The notes below the pieces were generated by a model. That model was given only the letters and a program-made list of their open reading frames with translations. It did no database searches and was not told the DNA's origin. Made by a program: the position numbers and the translations under genes. Shown piece after piece: positions 25,888-33,527 of a DNA stretch of 54,781 nt (position 1 is the first letter of the stretch; each line of letters begins with the position of its first letter). The DNA comes from an uncultured Eggerthellaceae bacterium (lineage in GTDB: Bacteria; Actinomycetota; Coriobacteriia; Coriobacteriales; Eggerthellaceae): NCBI GenBank assembly GCA_910580205.1, contig CAJTVP010000010.1, positions 1 to 54,781 on the forward strand, read 5' to 3'.

Positions 25888-26240
25888 CAGAGACAGTGAC
25901 CTCGGAGAACATGACGTTGGCGCCAGGGGTGATCGACACGATCATCTCCATCTCGGCCACGGAGACCGAAGGGGTCGCCAGCATCGGGTCGCCGGTGACG
26001 AGCGGCATCCGCGCCATGTTCGCAGCCGGTCCATCAACCTCCGGCATCGAGACATCCTATGCTGAGGATGGGACCCTCGAGGTGGTCGTGCATGTGAACG
26101 TGTTCTACGGATTCGTGCTGCCTGATGTCGCGGAGAAGCTGCGTCAGGCCATCGTGGATGCGCTGGCGGTGCAGGTGGGCGTCACGGTGAGCCGCGTGGA
26201 TGTGTTCATCGACGGCATCCAGTTCGCCAAGCAGAGCTGA
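25884..26240 (+). CDS. Asp23/Gls24 family protein
   Basis: A 118-residue protein of the alkaline-shock/Gls24 family, shown by 'ISISATETEGVASI', 'VVVHVNVFYGFVLPDVAEKLRQAI' and 'VSRVDVFIDGI'. These soluble proteins often attach to the membrane through partners and sit before nusB in many Gram-positives, as here. The exact job is unknown; a link to envelope stress or fatty acid synthesis is suggested in the literature from position next to acc genes. It starts at an ATGA overlap with accC, so it is co-translated with the carboxylase. Confidence 0.9.
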   Translation: MTETVTSENMTLAPGVIDTIISISATETEGVASIGSPVTSGIRAMFAAGPSTSGIETSYAEDGTLEVVVHVNVFYGFVLPDVAEKLRQAIVDALAVQVGVTVSRVDVFIDGIQFAKQS

Positions 26241-26245
26241 CCTGC

Positions 26246-26698
26246 ATGACGCGCAAGCATGAGAGGACAGCCGCTCGCAGAGCGGCGGTGCAAGCCCTGT
26301 ATTCAGCGGCCATCCGAGAGACCAGCGCCCAAGCTCTTCTGAGCCAAGGCTTGATCGATTGCCTTGATGAGCCTTTGACGGATTACGCCCTCAAGATCAT
26401 CTCCGGTGTGGAGGACAACGCTGAGCGCTTGGATGATCTGATCTCGTGCGCCGCTCGCAACTGGACGCTCGAGCGGATGCCGCTCATGGACCTCGCCATC
26501 ATGAGGATCGCGCTGTTCGAGATCCTCTACGTTGACGATGTGCCCGTGTCCGTCTCCATCAATGAAGCGGTGGAGCTGGCGAAGCGCTTCGGCGCCGAGG
26601 ATGAATCACCCAAGTTCGTGAATGGGATGCTGGGCGCCATCACGCGCCAGATGGACCAGCCGGCCGTTGAAGCGTTGGATCAGGAGGTGAGCGCTTGA
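26246..26698 (+). CDS. nusB: Transcription antitermination factor NusB
   Basis: A 150-residue all-helical protein with 'RRAAVQALYSA', 'LDDLISCAARNWTLERMPLMDLAIMRIALFEI' (given here as its key residues Arg-Asn-Trp and Asp-Leu-Ala-Ile-Met-Arg), then 'SINEAVELAKRFG' and 'FVNGMLG'. NusB with S10 binds boxA RNA and supports rRNA antitermination. The length is normal. It ends overlapping the start of xseB, and precedes xseB and dxs as in many Gram-positives. Confidence 0.93.
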   Translation: MTRKHERTAARRAAVQALYSAAIRETSAQALLSQGLIDCLDEPLTDYALKIISGVEDNAERLDDLISCAARNWTLERMPLMDLAIMRIALFEILYVDDVPVSVSINEAVELAKRFGAEDESPKFVNGMLGAITRQMDQPAVEALDQEVSA

Positions 26699-26982
26699 TG
26701 GAAGGAGCTTCGTTCAATGAGGCGAAAGAGCGCCTTGATGAGATAGCGCTCCAGGTCCAGTCCCCTGACATCACCATGGATGAGGCGCTTTCCCTTTACG
26801 AAGAAGCGGTCGCGCTCGGCATGCGCGCCTGCGAAGTGAGCGAAGAGGACTTGCGCTCCGCTGACCTTGAGCACGATGATGCCGAAAAGGCATCTCAAAG
26901 CTCCTTGCAAGGGGATGCTCAGGAAAGCGCGCATGCTCTCGAAGATGCTGAGGACGCCGACGAAGATGGCACCGCGGAATAA
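26698..26982 (+). CDS. xseB: Exodeoxyribonuclease VII small subunit
   Basis: A 94-residue protein. Residues 4-60 match XseB ('FNEAKERLDEIALQVQSPD', 'MDEALSLYEEAVALGMRACE'), a helical hairpin that binds the large subunit XseA. The last 35 residues are acidic and extra. XseA is not in this window. AGGAGG at 26682-26687 serves either TTG 26695 or ATG 26698. Its 3' end overlaps the start of dxs by 17 bases, so the acidic tail may be partly shaped by the overlapping dxs frame. Confidence 0.85.
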   Translation: MEGASFNEAKERLDEIALQVQSPDITMDEALSLYEEAVALGMRACEVSEEDLRSADLEHDDAEKASQSSLQGDAQESAHALEDAEDADEDGTAE

Positions 26983-28843
26983 GCGCATCTTGGACATGGT
27001 CTCCTCTCCTGCGGACCTCCATCTCCTGAGCGATGAGGAGCTTTCCATCCTGGCGGATGAGATCCGCGCCCAGATCATAGACACCACGTCCAGAACGGGC
27101 GGCCATGTGGCCTCATCCTTGGGAGCGGTGGAGATCATCCTCGCGTGCCACAGCCTCCTGGACGCGCCCACCGACAAGATCGTGTTCGACGTGGGCCATC
27201 AATCCTACGCGCACAAACTGGTGACTGGTCGTTTGGATGCGTTCAAGACGCTGCGCTCCTATGGCGGCATCTCCGGTTTTCCGAAGCCATCCGAAAGCCC
27301 CTACGACGTGCACCCCTCAGGCCATGCGTCTGACTCGCTCTCCGTGGCATCGGGCCTTGCCAAGGCGCGCGTCATCAACGGGACGGATGAGAAGATCGTC
27401 GCCATCATCGGGGATGCGGCCCTGGCGGGCGGCATGGCGTTCGAAGCGCTCAACTACATCGGCAGCCAGCAGCTTCCCATGATCATCATCCTGAACGACA
27501 ACGAGATGTCCATCTCCCGCAACGTCGGCGCGCTCGTGCGTCATCTGGGCAATGTGCGCTCCATGCCCCAATACCGCAACGCTCGCGATTCCATCCAAGA
27601 GCGCATGGAGAGCGGCGGCGCGTTCAGCAACGCGTTCATTGAGCTTGGCCGCCGCATGAAAGAATCCACGAAGCACATGTTCATCCCGGAGTCCATGATC
27701 TACGAGCAGCTGGGTATCGTGTGCACGCCGCCCATCAACGGCCAGAGCATATCCGAGCTCAAGGAGATGCTCTCCTTGGTGCTTCCCATGGATTGCCCCG
27801 TGCTCATGCATGTGATCACGAAGAAGGGCGCTGGATTCGCTCCCGCCGAATCCGATCCGGTCCGGTTCCACGGCATCGGCCCCTACAATCCGCAGACGGG
27901 AGAGACCTATCTGAAGCCGGCATCCGGTCCGCGCTTCACGGATGCGTTCGGACGCGCGCTCATCGAAGAGGCGGCCCATGATGAGAAGATCGTGGCCATC
28001 ACCGCCGCCATGGAGGACGGCACGGGCCTCAAAGGCTTCCACGAGCGCTTTCCGGAGCGCTTCATAGACGTAGGGATCGCGGAGGAGCAGGCGGTGGGCA
28101 TGGCCTCCGGCCTTGCGGCTTCGGGCATGAAGCCGGTCGTCGCCATCTACTCCACGTTCATGCAGCGGGCCATCGACCAGGTCATCGTGGATGTGGCGCT
28201 GGCGAGGCGGGATGTGGTCTTCGCCCTTGATCGGGCGGGCCTGGTGGGCGAGGATGGGCCCACGCACCATGGGGCGTTCGACATCTCGTTCATGCGGATG
28301 ATCCCGCATATGCGCGTGCTCGCGCCCTCAGACGCCCATGAGCTCGAAAGCGCTCTCCATACGGCGCTCGCCTTGGGAGGGCCGGTGTGTTTGCGCTACC
28401 CGCGCGGCTCTTCAGCGCCCTGCGAAACGGGAGCGCCGGAGCTGCTGGAAGAAGGACGGGCGAAACAGGTGCGAGAAGGCGCGGACGGGGCCATCCTGGC
28501 ATGGGGACGCGCGCTCACCGCCGCGCTCAAGGCCGCTGATGATCTCTCGGAGCGCGGCGTGCAGACGGCGGTGTGGGACATGCGCTGGGCCAAGCCCATC
28601 GACGAGCGCGCAGTGGAGGAAGCGGCGGCCACTGGCAGAGTCGTGTGCGTGGAGGAAGGCTCTGTCATGGGAGGCGCTGGCAGCGGCGTCCTTGAGATCT
28701 TGGCTGAGAAGGGCTTGAAGCCCTCCGTGCGCACCTTGGGCCTGCCTGACGAGTTCTCCTTGCAAGGGGATGCTTCCGCGCTCCTCCATGATGCCGCCTT
28801 GGATGCGCCTGCGATCATCTCCGCCGTCGAAGAGATGCTTTAG
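26966..28843 (+). CDS. dxs: 1-deoxy-D-xylulose-5-phosphate synthase
   Basis: A 625-residue thiamine enzyme that joins pyruvate and glyceraldehyde-3-phosphate, the first step of the MEP isoprenoid pathway (ispH is at 40651). Visible are 'ILDMVSSPADL', 'SRTGGHVASSLGAVEI', 'FDVGHQSYAHKLVTGR', 'ILNDNEMSIS', the catalytic 'FIDVGIAEEQAVGMASG', and 'DRAGLVGEDGPTHHG'. The thiamine motif reads Gly-Asp-Ala instead of Gly-Asp-Gly ('IGDAALAGGMAFEALN'). ATG 26966 is chosen from the conserved start; the open frame before it belongs to xseB's region. Confidence 0.95.
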   Translation: MAPRNKRILDMVSSPADLHLLSDEELSILADEIRAQIIDTTSRTGGHVASSLGAVEIILACHSLLDAPTDKIVFDVGHQSYAHKLVTGRLDAFKTLRSYGGISGFPKPSESPYDVHPSGHASDSLSVASGLAKARVINGTDEKIVAIIGDAALAGGMAFEALNYIGSQQLPMIIILNDNEMSISRNVGALVRHLGNVRSMPQYRNARDSIQERMESGGAFSNAFIELGRRMKESTKHMFIPESMIYEQLGIVCTPPINGQSISELKEMLSLVLPMDCPVLMHVITKKGAGFAPAESDPVRFHGIGPYNPQTGETYLKPASGPRFTDAFGRALIEEAAHDEKIVAITAAMEDGTGLKGFHERFPERFIDVGIAEEQAVGMASGLAASGMKPVVAIYSTFMQRAIDQVIVDVALARRDVVFALDRAGLVGEDGPTHHGAFDISFMRMIPHMRVLAPSDAHELESALHTALALGGPVCLRYPRGSSAPCETGAPELLEEGRAKQVREGADGAILAWGRALTAALKAADDLSERGVQTAVWDMRWAKPIDERAVEEAAATGRVVCVEEGSVMGGAGSGVLEILAEKGLKPSVRTLGLPDEFSLQGDASALLHDAALDAPAIISAVEEML

Positions 28844-28854
28844 AGCGCAGCTCC

Positions 28855-28879
28855 AGGATCGCTGCGAGAAGGCGGTCCT
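28855..28879 (+). terminator. Possible terminator hairpin after dxs
   Basis: AGGATCGC (28855-28862) and GCGGTCCT (28872-28879) form an 8-base stem with one G-T wobble, 12 bases after the dxs stop. There is no good T run, so termination here is uncertain. Confidence 0.3.
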
Positions 28880-29006
28880 CCATGTTTCCGGGTCGTTAAG
28901 ATCTCTTGCCACGTCTATTAAAACGCGCGGCTGCGAGCCGCTCCATCCCCGGACCTTTGCGAACATCGGATGCGGAAGCAAGGATATCCGATGAAAGGGG
29001 AGGACG

Positions 29007-30275
29007 ATGGATGGAGGAGTGAGCGCGTTCATGCTCGTGAGCGCGATGCTCGTGTTGCTGATGACGCCAGGGTTGGCGTTCTTCTATGGAGGCCTCGCGC
29101 GGAGGAAGAACGTCGGCAACACGATGATCATGGTGTTCGCGGTGGTGGGGATCGTGGCTCTCACGTGGACGATCTGCGGTTGGTCGCTCGCCTATGGCGG
29201 CAGCGGCGAAAACCCGTTCTTCGGTGGATTCGACCAGCTTCTGCTCTTGGGGAACACCTCGCAGATGCTCCTTGAGGCGGACGCGCCCGCCGATGCGGCC
29301 TACCCGTCGCTCGTGGACGTGGCGTTCCAGATGGCGTTCTGCATGATCACGACGGCCATCATCACCGGTGGCGTGGCTGGGAGGATGCGCTTCGGCGCGG
29401 TGGCGCTGTTCCTGACGCTGTGGACCATCCTCATCTATCCGCTTTTGGCCCACATGGTCTGGGGCGGAGACGGATCGCTCATCGGCGGCATGATCGGCGC
29501 GCTCGATTTCGCCGGCGGGGATGTCGTCCATATCTCCAGCGGCCTCACGGCGCTCATCCTCTGCATATTGGTGGGCCGCCGTCGCGGGTTCGGTGCCATG
29601 AGCTACCGTCCCCACAACGTGCCGTTCGTGGCGCTGGGCGCGGCGCTCCTCTGGTTCGGTTGGTTCGGATTCAATGCTGGCAGCGCGTTCGCCCCCGATG
29701 GCATCGCGGCTCTGGCCTTGGTGAACACGGTCTGCGCTTCAGGGGCGGCGGTCGTGTCCTGGATGCTCACCGAACGCGCCATCGTGAAGAAGCCCACGCT
29801 CATCGGCGCGTGCACGGGGCTCGTGGCCGGTCTCGTGGTCATCACGCCAGCGGCTGGCTTCGTGGAGCCATGGGCGGCGCTCCTCATGGGGCTGATCGTC
29901 TCTCCGGTGTGCTATCTCGCCATCTCCCGTGCGAAGCGCGCTCTGGGCTATGATGACGCCCTTGACGCCTTCGGTTGCCAGTGCGTCGGTGGCATCCTGG
30001 GCGGCATCCTGACGGGCGTCTTCTGCGTGCCGGAGCTCTCGTGGACGGATTTCGGCGGCCTGATCTACACCGGGGACTTCCATCTCTTAGGCGCGCAGGC
30101 GCTGGGCATCTTGGTCACCATCGCGTTCGTGGCGGTGGGGGATCTCATCATCGGGTTCGCGGTGAAGGCCATCTTCAAGGGCGAGCTGCGCGTGAGCTCT
30201 GATGCTGAAGCGCTCGGATTGGATGTGGCTGAGCACGGGGAGTCCGCTTATCCCGCCTATGTGGGACTTGATTAG
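29007..30275 (+). CDS. amt: Ammonium transporter with a changed pore histidine
   Basis: A 422-residue channel of about 11 transmembrane helices. Family marks are 'TPGLAFFYGGLARRKNVGNT', 'GGDVVHISSG' with the first pore His (His175), 'LWFGWFGFNAGSA', and the C-terminal 'GLDVAEHGESAYP' that contacts PII. The second pore histidine lies in Phe-Gly-x-His-Gly in known proteins; here the segment is 'DAFGCQCVGG', so Gln325 stands in its place. A PII gene follows 14 bases later, the usual amtB-glnK pairing for nitrogen control. The spacer before it (28844-29006) holds a GCGGCT/AGCCGC hairpin at 28927-28941. Confidence 0.93.
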   Translation: MDGGVSAFMLVSAMLVLLMTPGLAFFYGGLARRKNVGNTMIMVFAVVGIVALTWTICGWSLAYGGSGENPFFGGFDQLLLLGNTSQMLLEADAPADAAYPSLVDVAFQMAFCMITTAIITGGVAGRMRFGAVALFLTLWTILIYPLLAHMVWGGDGSLIGGMIGALDFAGGDVVHISSGLTALILCILVGRRRGFGAMSYRPHNVPFVALGAALLWFGWFGFNAGSAFAPDGIAALALVNTVCASGAAVVSWMLTERAIVKKPTLIGACTGLVAGLVVITPAAGFVEPWAALLMGLIVSPVCYLAISRAKRALGYDDALDAFGCQCVGGILGGILTGVFCVPELSWTDFGGLIYTGDFHLLGAQALGILVTIAFVAVGDLIIGFAVKAIFKGELRVSSDAEALGLDVAEHGESAYPAYVGLD

Positions 30276-30289
30276 GAAGGAGCGCGAAG

Positions 30290-30628
30290 ATGAAACGCGT
30301 GATCGCGATCGTGCGCCCGGAGAAGATGGAGCCGGTGAAGGAAGCGCTGTTCGCCATCGAGGTGAAGGGCATGACGATCAGCCAAGTGAACGGGTGCGGG
30401 AATCAGCATGGCTGGAAGGAGCACTACCGTGGCAATGAGGTGCTGCTCAACATGGTGCCCAAGGTGAAGATAGAGGTGGTGGTGGATGAGGAGTGCGTGG
30501 ATGAGGTGGTGGGCGCGGTCATCTCAGCCGCTCGCACCGGGGAGGTGGGAGATGGCAAGATCTTCGTGAGCCCGGTGGAGGAAGTGGTGCGCATCCGCAC
30601 GGGTGAGCGCGGAGATGACGCCATCTAG
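30290..30628 (+). CDS. glnB: PII nitrogen regulatory protein
   Basis: A 112-residue PII protein: beta strand 'KRVIAIVRPEKMEPVKEAL', T-loop 'HGWKEHYRGNEVLLNMVPK', 'KVKIEVVVDEE', and the B-loop 'AARTGEVGDGKIFVSPVEEVVRIRTGE' by its key residues Thr-Gly-x-x-Gly-Asp-Gly-Lys. It senses ATP/ADP and 2-oxoglutarate and blocks the neighbouring ammonium channel. Tyr51, the uridylylation site of enteric PII, is Val here, while Tyr46 is kept, so control by GlnD-type uridylylation is unlikely. A ribosome site AGGAAGGAG lies before the ATG. Confidence 0.93.
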   Translation: MKRVIAIVRPEKMEPVKEALFAIEVKGMTISQVNGCGNQHGWKEHYRGNEVLLNMVPKVKIEVVVDEECVDEVVGAVISAARTGEVGDGKIFVSPVEEVVRIRTGERGDDAI

Positions 30629-30703
30629 CCCATCGGTTTTCGTCATCATTTCGGGAATGGCGAACCGGGCCGCCGGGAGCACTCGCGCCTACACTGCGGC
30701 TGC

Positions 30704-30741
30704 GAAAAATTGTGGAAGATCATTTTTTACCACAATTTTTC
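30704..30741. repeat. AT-rich 12-base inverted repeat after glnB
   Basis: GAAAAATTGTGG (30704-30715) and CCACAATTTTTC (30730-30741) are perfect complements around a 14-base T-rich loop. It lies 75 bases after the PII gene. It may be a terminator working in both directions, since each arm ends in a run of T on its own exit strand. An operator or integration scar is a less likely reading. Confidence 0.6.
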
Positions 30742-30896
30742 TTGCCTCCGCGAATCGGCGCGACACCCCCGCCGCCCCGGTTCGTTGCGCACGTGGACAA
30801 GGGAACGCGTTGCGCTATGTCGTCGGGACCCTTCGGGTCTGCGTCGCCATTGCGCGCATGCTCCGCATGCACGGGCGCGCTGTCGCGCGCAAAAAA

Positions 30897-31071
30897 GTGC
30901 GCCGGTTGGTCTTTCTGTCCCGAATCCGCATGACGACGCCTAACTTGATGTGCCGCTTCGCGGCTTGAGGGCGGAGGCTTCTCCTGTTATGGAACATGGG
31001 CATGGCGGCTGATGCGCATACCCGGCAACCGGGCGCGCATGACCCCCATTGGCAGGCGATGCCTGCGCTAC
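30897..31071. repeat. Structured dispersed repeat, copy 1
   Basis: Collinear with 54573-54745. Matching blocks: 30897-30916 (18 of 20 identical), GCCGCTTCGCGG near 30952-30963, CGGCTGATGCGCATACCC at 31006-31023 (18 of 18), GCGCATGACCC at 31035-31045 (11 of 11), and 31048-31071 (20 of 24). Hairpins: GCCGC-TTC-GCGGC; ATGCGC...GCGCAT around CCCGG-CAA-CCGGG; GCAGGC-GAT-GCCTGC (31052-31066). Confidence 0.75.
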
Positions 31072-31382
31072 AGGACCTAGGTTGAATGAAAACCAAGGAA
31101 GCTCCGTAGCGCACCCATCGGGTGCCAACGGTCAACCACGCGAACAGGAAGAGCAACCTGCGCATCCGCCGTCCGAAAGATCATTCGGATCAGAGCAGCT
31201 GCCGTCACACCTGGAACAATCCGGTGCGCTAGGCAACCAGGCAGGTGCCGCAATGAATGGCGTTGGCGGCGATCTTCCGACAACGCGCCGTTTGAACGGC
31301 CCGCGTGCCACCCTGCCGTGTGAAAGACGTTCTTAAGGAACGCTTCCTCCACCTGAAAGAGAGAAGAGCCGGGCTGCTGTTG

Positions 31383-31388
31383 TAGAAT
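31383..31388 (+). promoter_or_regulatory. -10 box of the ABC-F gene
   Basis: TAGAAT lies 75 bases before GTG 31464. The leader is about 70 bases and contains AGGAG at 31403-31407. Confidence 0.5.
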
Positions 31389-31463
31389 GTCTTCTCCGAG
31401 AACAGGAGCGCGCCTGCATTGCGCGGACGCGCTTGGAGCTTCGCAGATGACGTGGACGGCACC

Positions 31464-33527
31464 GTGATCCTTCAACTTGAGCATATCTCAAAATCCTTCG
31501 GGAGCAGGGAGCTGTTCCATGACGTCTCCTTGCGCCTTGAGGCCCATGACCGGCTCGCGCTGGTCGGTCCCAACGGCGCGGGCAAGACCACCATGCTCAA
31601 CATCATCTCCGGCGTGGACGTGGCTGATTCCGGCACCATCACGCTGGCTTCCGGCGCGCAGGTGGGCTATCTGGAGCAGGAAGCCATCGAGATGGGAGAG
31701 GCGCCGCTGTTCGAAGAGGTCATCTCCTCCCAGAGCGAGATCCTGGACATGGAGCGCAAGATCGCCCGACTGGAGGCGGAGCTGGGGTCGGATCCCAGTG
31801 ACGCTCAGCTGTCGCAGCTGGGGCGCTTGAGGGACGCCTACGAGATGATGGGCGGCTACGAGCTGGAGTCCAATGTGCGCTCAGTGCTCTTCGGCATCGG
31901 GTTCAAAGAGGAAGACCTGGCCAAGCTCACTTCTGAGTTCTCTGGCGGGTGGCAGATGCGCATCGCCTTGGCGAAGCTTTTGGTGCGCAATCCTGAGGTG
32001 CTGCTGTTGGACGAGCCCACGAACCATCTTGACTTGGAATCGGTCACGTGGCTTGAAGGGTTCTTGCGCAGCTATGAAGGGACCGTCATCGTGGTGTCGC
32101 ACGACCGCGCCTTCATGGACAACATGGTCGACCAGGTGGCGGAGATCGCGAACGGAGAGGTCACGCGGTATGCCGGCAACTACTCCGCTTATCTGAAAGC
32201 CCGCGAAGCGCGCTTGGAGCAGCTGCGGGAGACGCGGCGGGCTCAGCTGGAGGAGATGCGCAAGCTGGAGGCGTTCATCGAGCGGTTCCGCTACAAGGCG
32301 AACAAGGCGAAGCAAGCTCAAGACCGCGTGAAGAAGTTGGAGCGGCTGCGCGCTGAGCTGGTGGAGCTGCCGGAGGAGAAGAAGAGCATCCACTTCAACT
32401 TCGTGCAGCCGCCGCGCACGGGGGAGGAGGTCGTGCGGGCGGAGGGCCTGTGCAAGGCCTTCGATGGGAAGACCGTGTATGACGGCATAGACCTCAAGCT
32501 CTACCGGGGCGACAAGGTGGCGTTGGTGGGACCGAACGGCGCGGGCAAGTCAACGCTCTTGAAGATGGTGGCCGGCGTGCTCGCTCCGGATGCGGGCGCC
32601 ATCCGCTACGGGGAGCATGTGACGCACACCTATTACGCCCAGCACCAGCTGGAGAAGCTCACGGGCGGCAACACCGTGTTCGAGGAGCTGGACCGCGCGG
32701 CTCCGGGTTGGTCCATCTCGCAAGTGCGCACGCTCTTGGGCGCGTTCCTCTTCAAGGACGATGATGTGAACAAGCGCGTCTCCGTGCTCTCGGGCGGGGA
32801 GAAGAGCCGGCTCGCTCTGGCGAAAATGCTCGTCGCGCCCAGCCCCTTGCTCTGCCTGGACGAGCCCACGAACCATCTGGACATCTCCAGCGCGGATGTG
32901 CTGGAACAAGCCTTGGCTCACTTCGACGGCACCATATTGCTCATCACCCATGACCGCCATCTGATCCAGAGCATCGCCACGCGCATCGTGGAGGTGAAGG
33001 ACGGTCAGATCACGGACTATCCCGGCGGCTGGGAGTACTACCAGTACAAATCCGCCCAGCGCGCGGATGAAGAGAGGGAAGCGGCAGAAGGAGCGGCTCC
33101 TGGGTCCGCAGAAGAGGGGAGCGGCCGCAAGCGCCTGGGCTCGGTCACGCTCACGCCGGGCAAGGCCCCGTCCAAGCAGCCCGCGCCTTCGGTTTCCGCA
33201 GCCCTTGCGCAAGACAAACCCGTCTCCGGGCGCAAGACCAAGGAGCAGAAGCGGGCGGAGGCGGAGGCGCGTCAGCGCAAGAGCGCCGCCACCAAGGACG
33301 TGAAGCGCCGCCTTGAGCAGGTTGAAGCGGAGATGGCGCGCGATGAGGCGCGCATGGATGAGATACTGGCGCTCATGGCGGATCCGGATTTCTACATGAA
33401 AGAAGACGCCAGCACTGATATCATCCGCGAACACGGCGCGCTCAGAACGCGCATGGATGAGAACGAGCAGCTCTGGCTTGAGCTGTCTGAGAAGATGGAG
33501 GAGATCTTGGCTGAGGTGGAGGCATGA
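31464..33527 (+). CDS. ABC-F family ribosome-associated ATPase
   Basis: A 687-residue soluble protein with two ABC domains and no membrane part. The first has 'GPNGAGKTTMLNIISG', signature 'FSGGWQMRIALAKLL' and 'LLLDEPTNHLD'; the second has 'GPNGAGKSTLLKMVAG', 'LSGGEKSRLALAKML' and 'LCLDEPTNHLD'. Between them lies the ABC-F linker ('RFRYKANKAKQAQDRVKKLE'). The end, from about residue 590, is a charged coiled coil. ABC-F proteins bind the ribosomal E site and relieve stalled translation; this is nearest the YdiF/Uup type rather than a clear antibiotic-resistance type. The start is uncertain: GTG 31464 gives the usual 'MILQLEHISKSFG', but GTG 31452 and TTG 31419 (after AGGAG) are in frame. Confidence 0.9.
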   Translation: MILQLEHISKSFGSRELFHDVSLRLEAHDRLALVGPNGAGKTTMLNIISGVDVADSGTITLASGAQVGYLEQEAIEMGEAPLFEEVISSQSEILDMERKIARLEAELGSDPSDAQLSQLGRLRDAYEMMGGYELESNVRSVLFGIGFKEEDLAKLTSEFSGGWQMRIALAKLLVRNPEVLLLDEPTNHLDLESVTWLEGFLRSYEGTVIVVSHDRAFMDNMVDQVAEIANGEVTRYAGNYSAYLKAREARLEQLRETRRAQLEEMRKLEAFIERFRYKANKAKQAQDRVKKLERLRAELVELPEEKKSIHFNFVQPPRTGEEVVRAEGLCKAFDGKTVYDGIDLKLYRGDKVALVGPNGAGKSTLLKMVAGVLAPDAGAIRYGEHVTHTYYAQHQLEKLTGGNTVFEELDRAAPGWSISQVRTLLGAFLFKDDDVNKRVSVLSGGEKSRLALAKMLVAPSPLLCLDEPTNHLDISSADVLEQALAHFDGTILLITHDRHLIQSIATRIVEVKDGQITDYPGGWEYYQYKSAQRADEEREAAEGAAPGSAEEGSGRKRLGSVTLTPGKAPSKQPAPSVSAALAQDKPVSGRKTKEQKRAEAEARQRKSAATKDVKRRLEQVEAEMARDEARMDEILALMADPDFYMKEDASTDIIREHGALRTRMDENEQLWLELSEKMEEILAEVEA

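Larger units (their letters stand above)
30629..31463. other. Non-coding stretch rich in hairpins
   Basis: About 830 bases without a convincing gene. Reading frames here lack ribosome sites, known motifs and the codon pattern of the neighbours. It holds, in order: an AT-rich palindrome (30704-30741); a GACCC-TTC-GGGTC hairpin (about 30827-30839); GCATGC-TCC-GCATGC (30856-30870); GCGCGC-TGTC-GCGCGC followed by six A (30875-30896); the structured repeat copy (30897-31071); GCACCC-ATC-GGGTGC (31110-31124); TCCGAA-AGATCA-TTCGGA (31172-31189); and the promoter of the ABC-F gene (31383-31388). No tRNA, tmRNA or RNase P core sequence is recognisable. Confidence 0.6.

Noticed and set aside
26966..27700. 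dxs GDA instead of GDG as a broken thiamine site
   Set aside because: The metal-binding Asp and the following Asn are present, and variants at the second Gly occur in other Dxs proteins as I recall; noted in the gene entry only.
30875..30896. GCGCGC-TGTC-GCGCGC hairpin plus six A as a minus-strand terminator
   Set aside because: On the minus strand the T run comes before the stem, not after it, so it does not have terminator order.
30603..30968. Open frame after the PII gene (121 residues)
   Set aside because: It crosses the AT-rich palindrome and hairpins, lacks a ribosome site and shows no motif.
31049..31484. Open frames on both strands over the spacer before the ABC-F gene
   Set aside because: Composition is unlike the neighbouring proteins, there are no ribosome sites, and both overlap hairpins and the ABC-F promoter.
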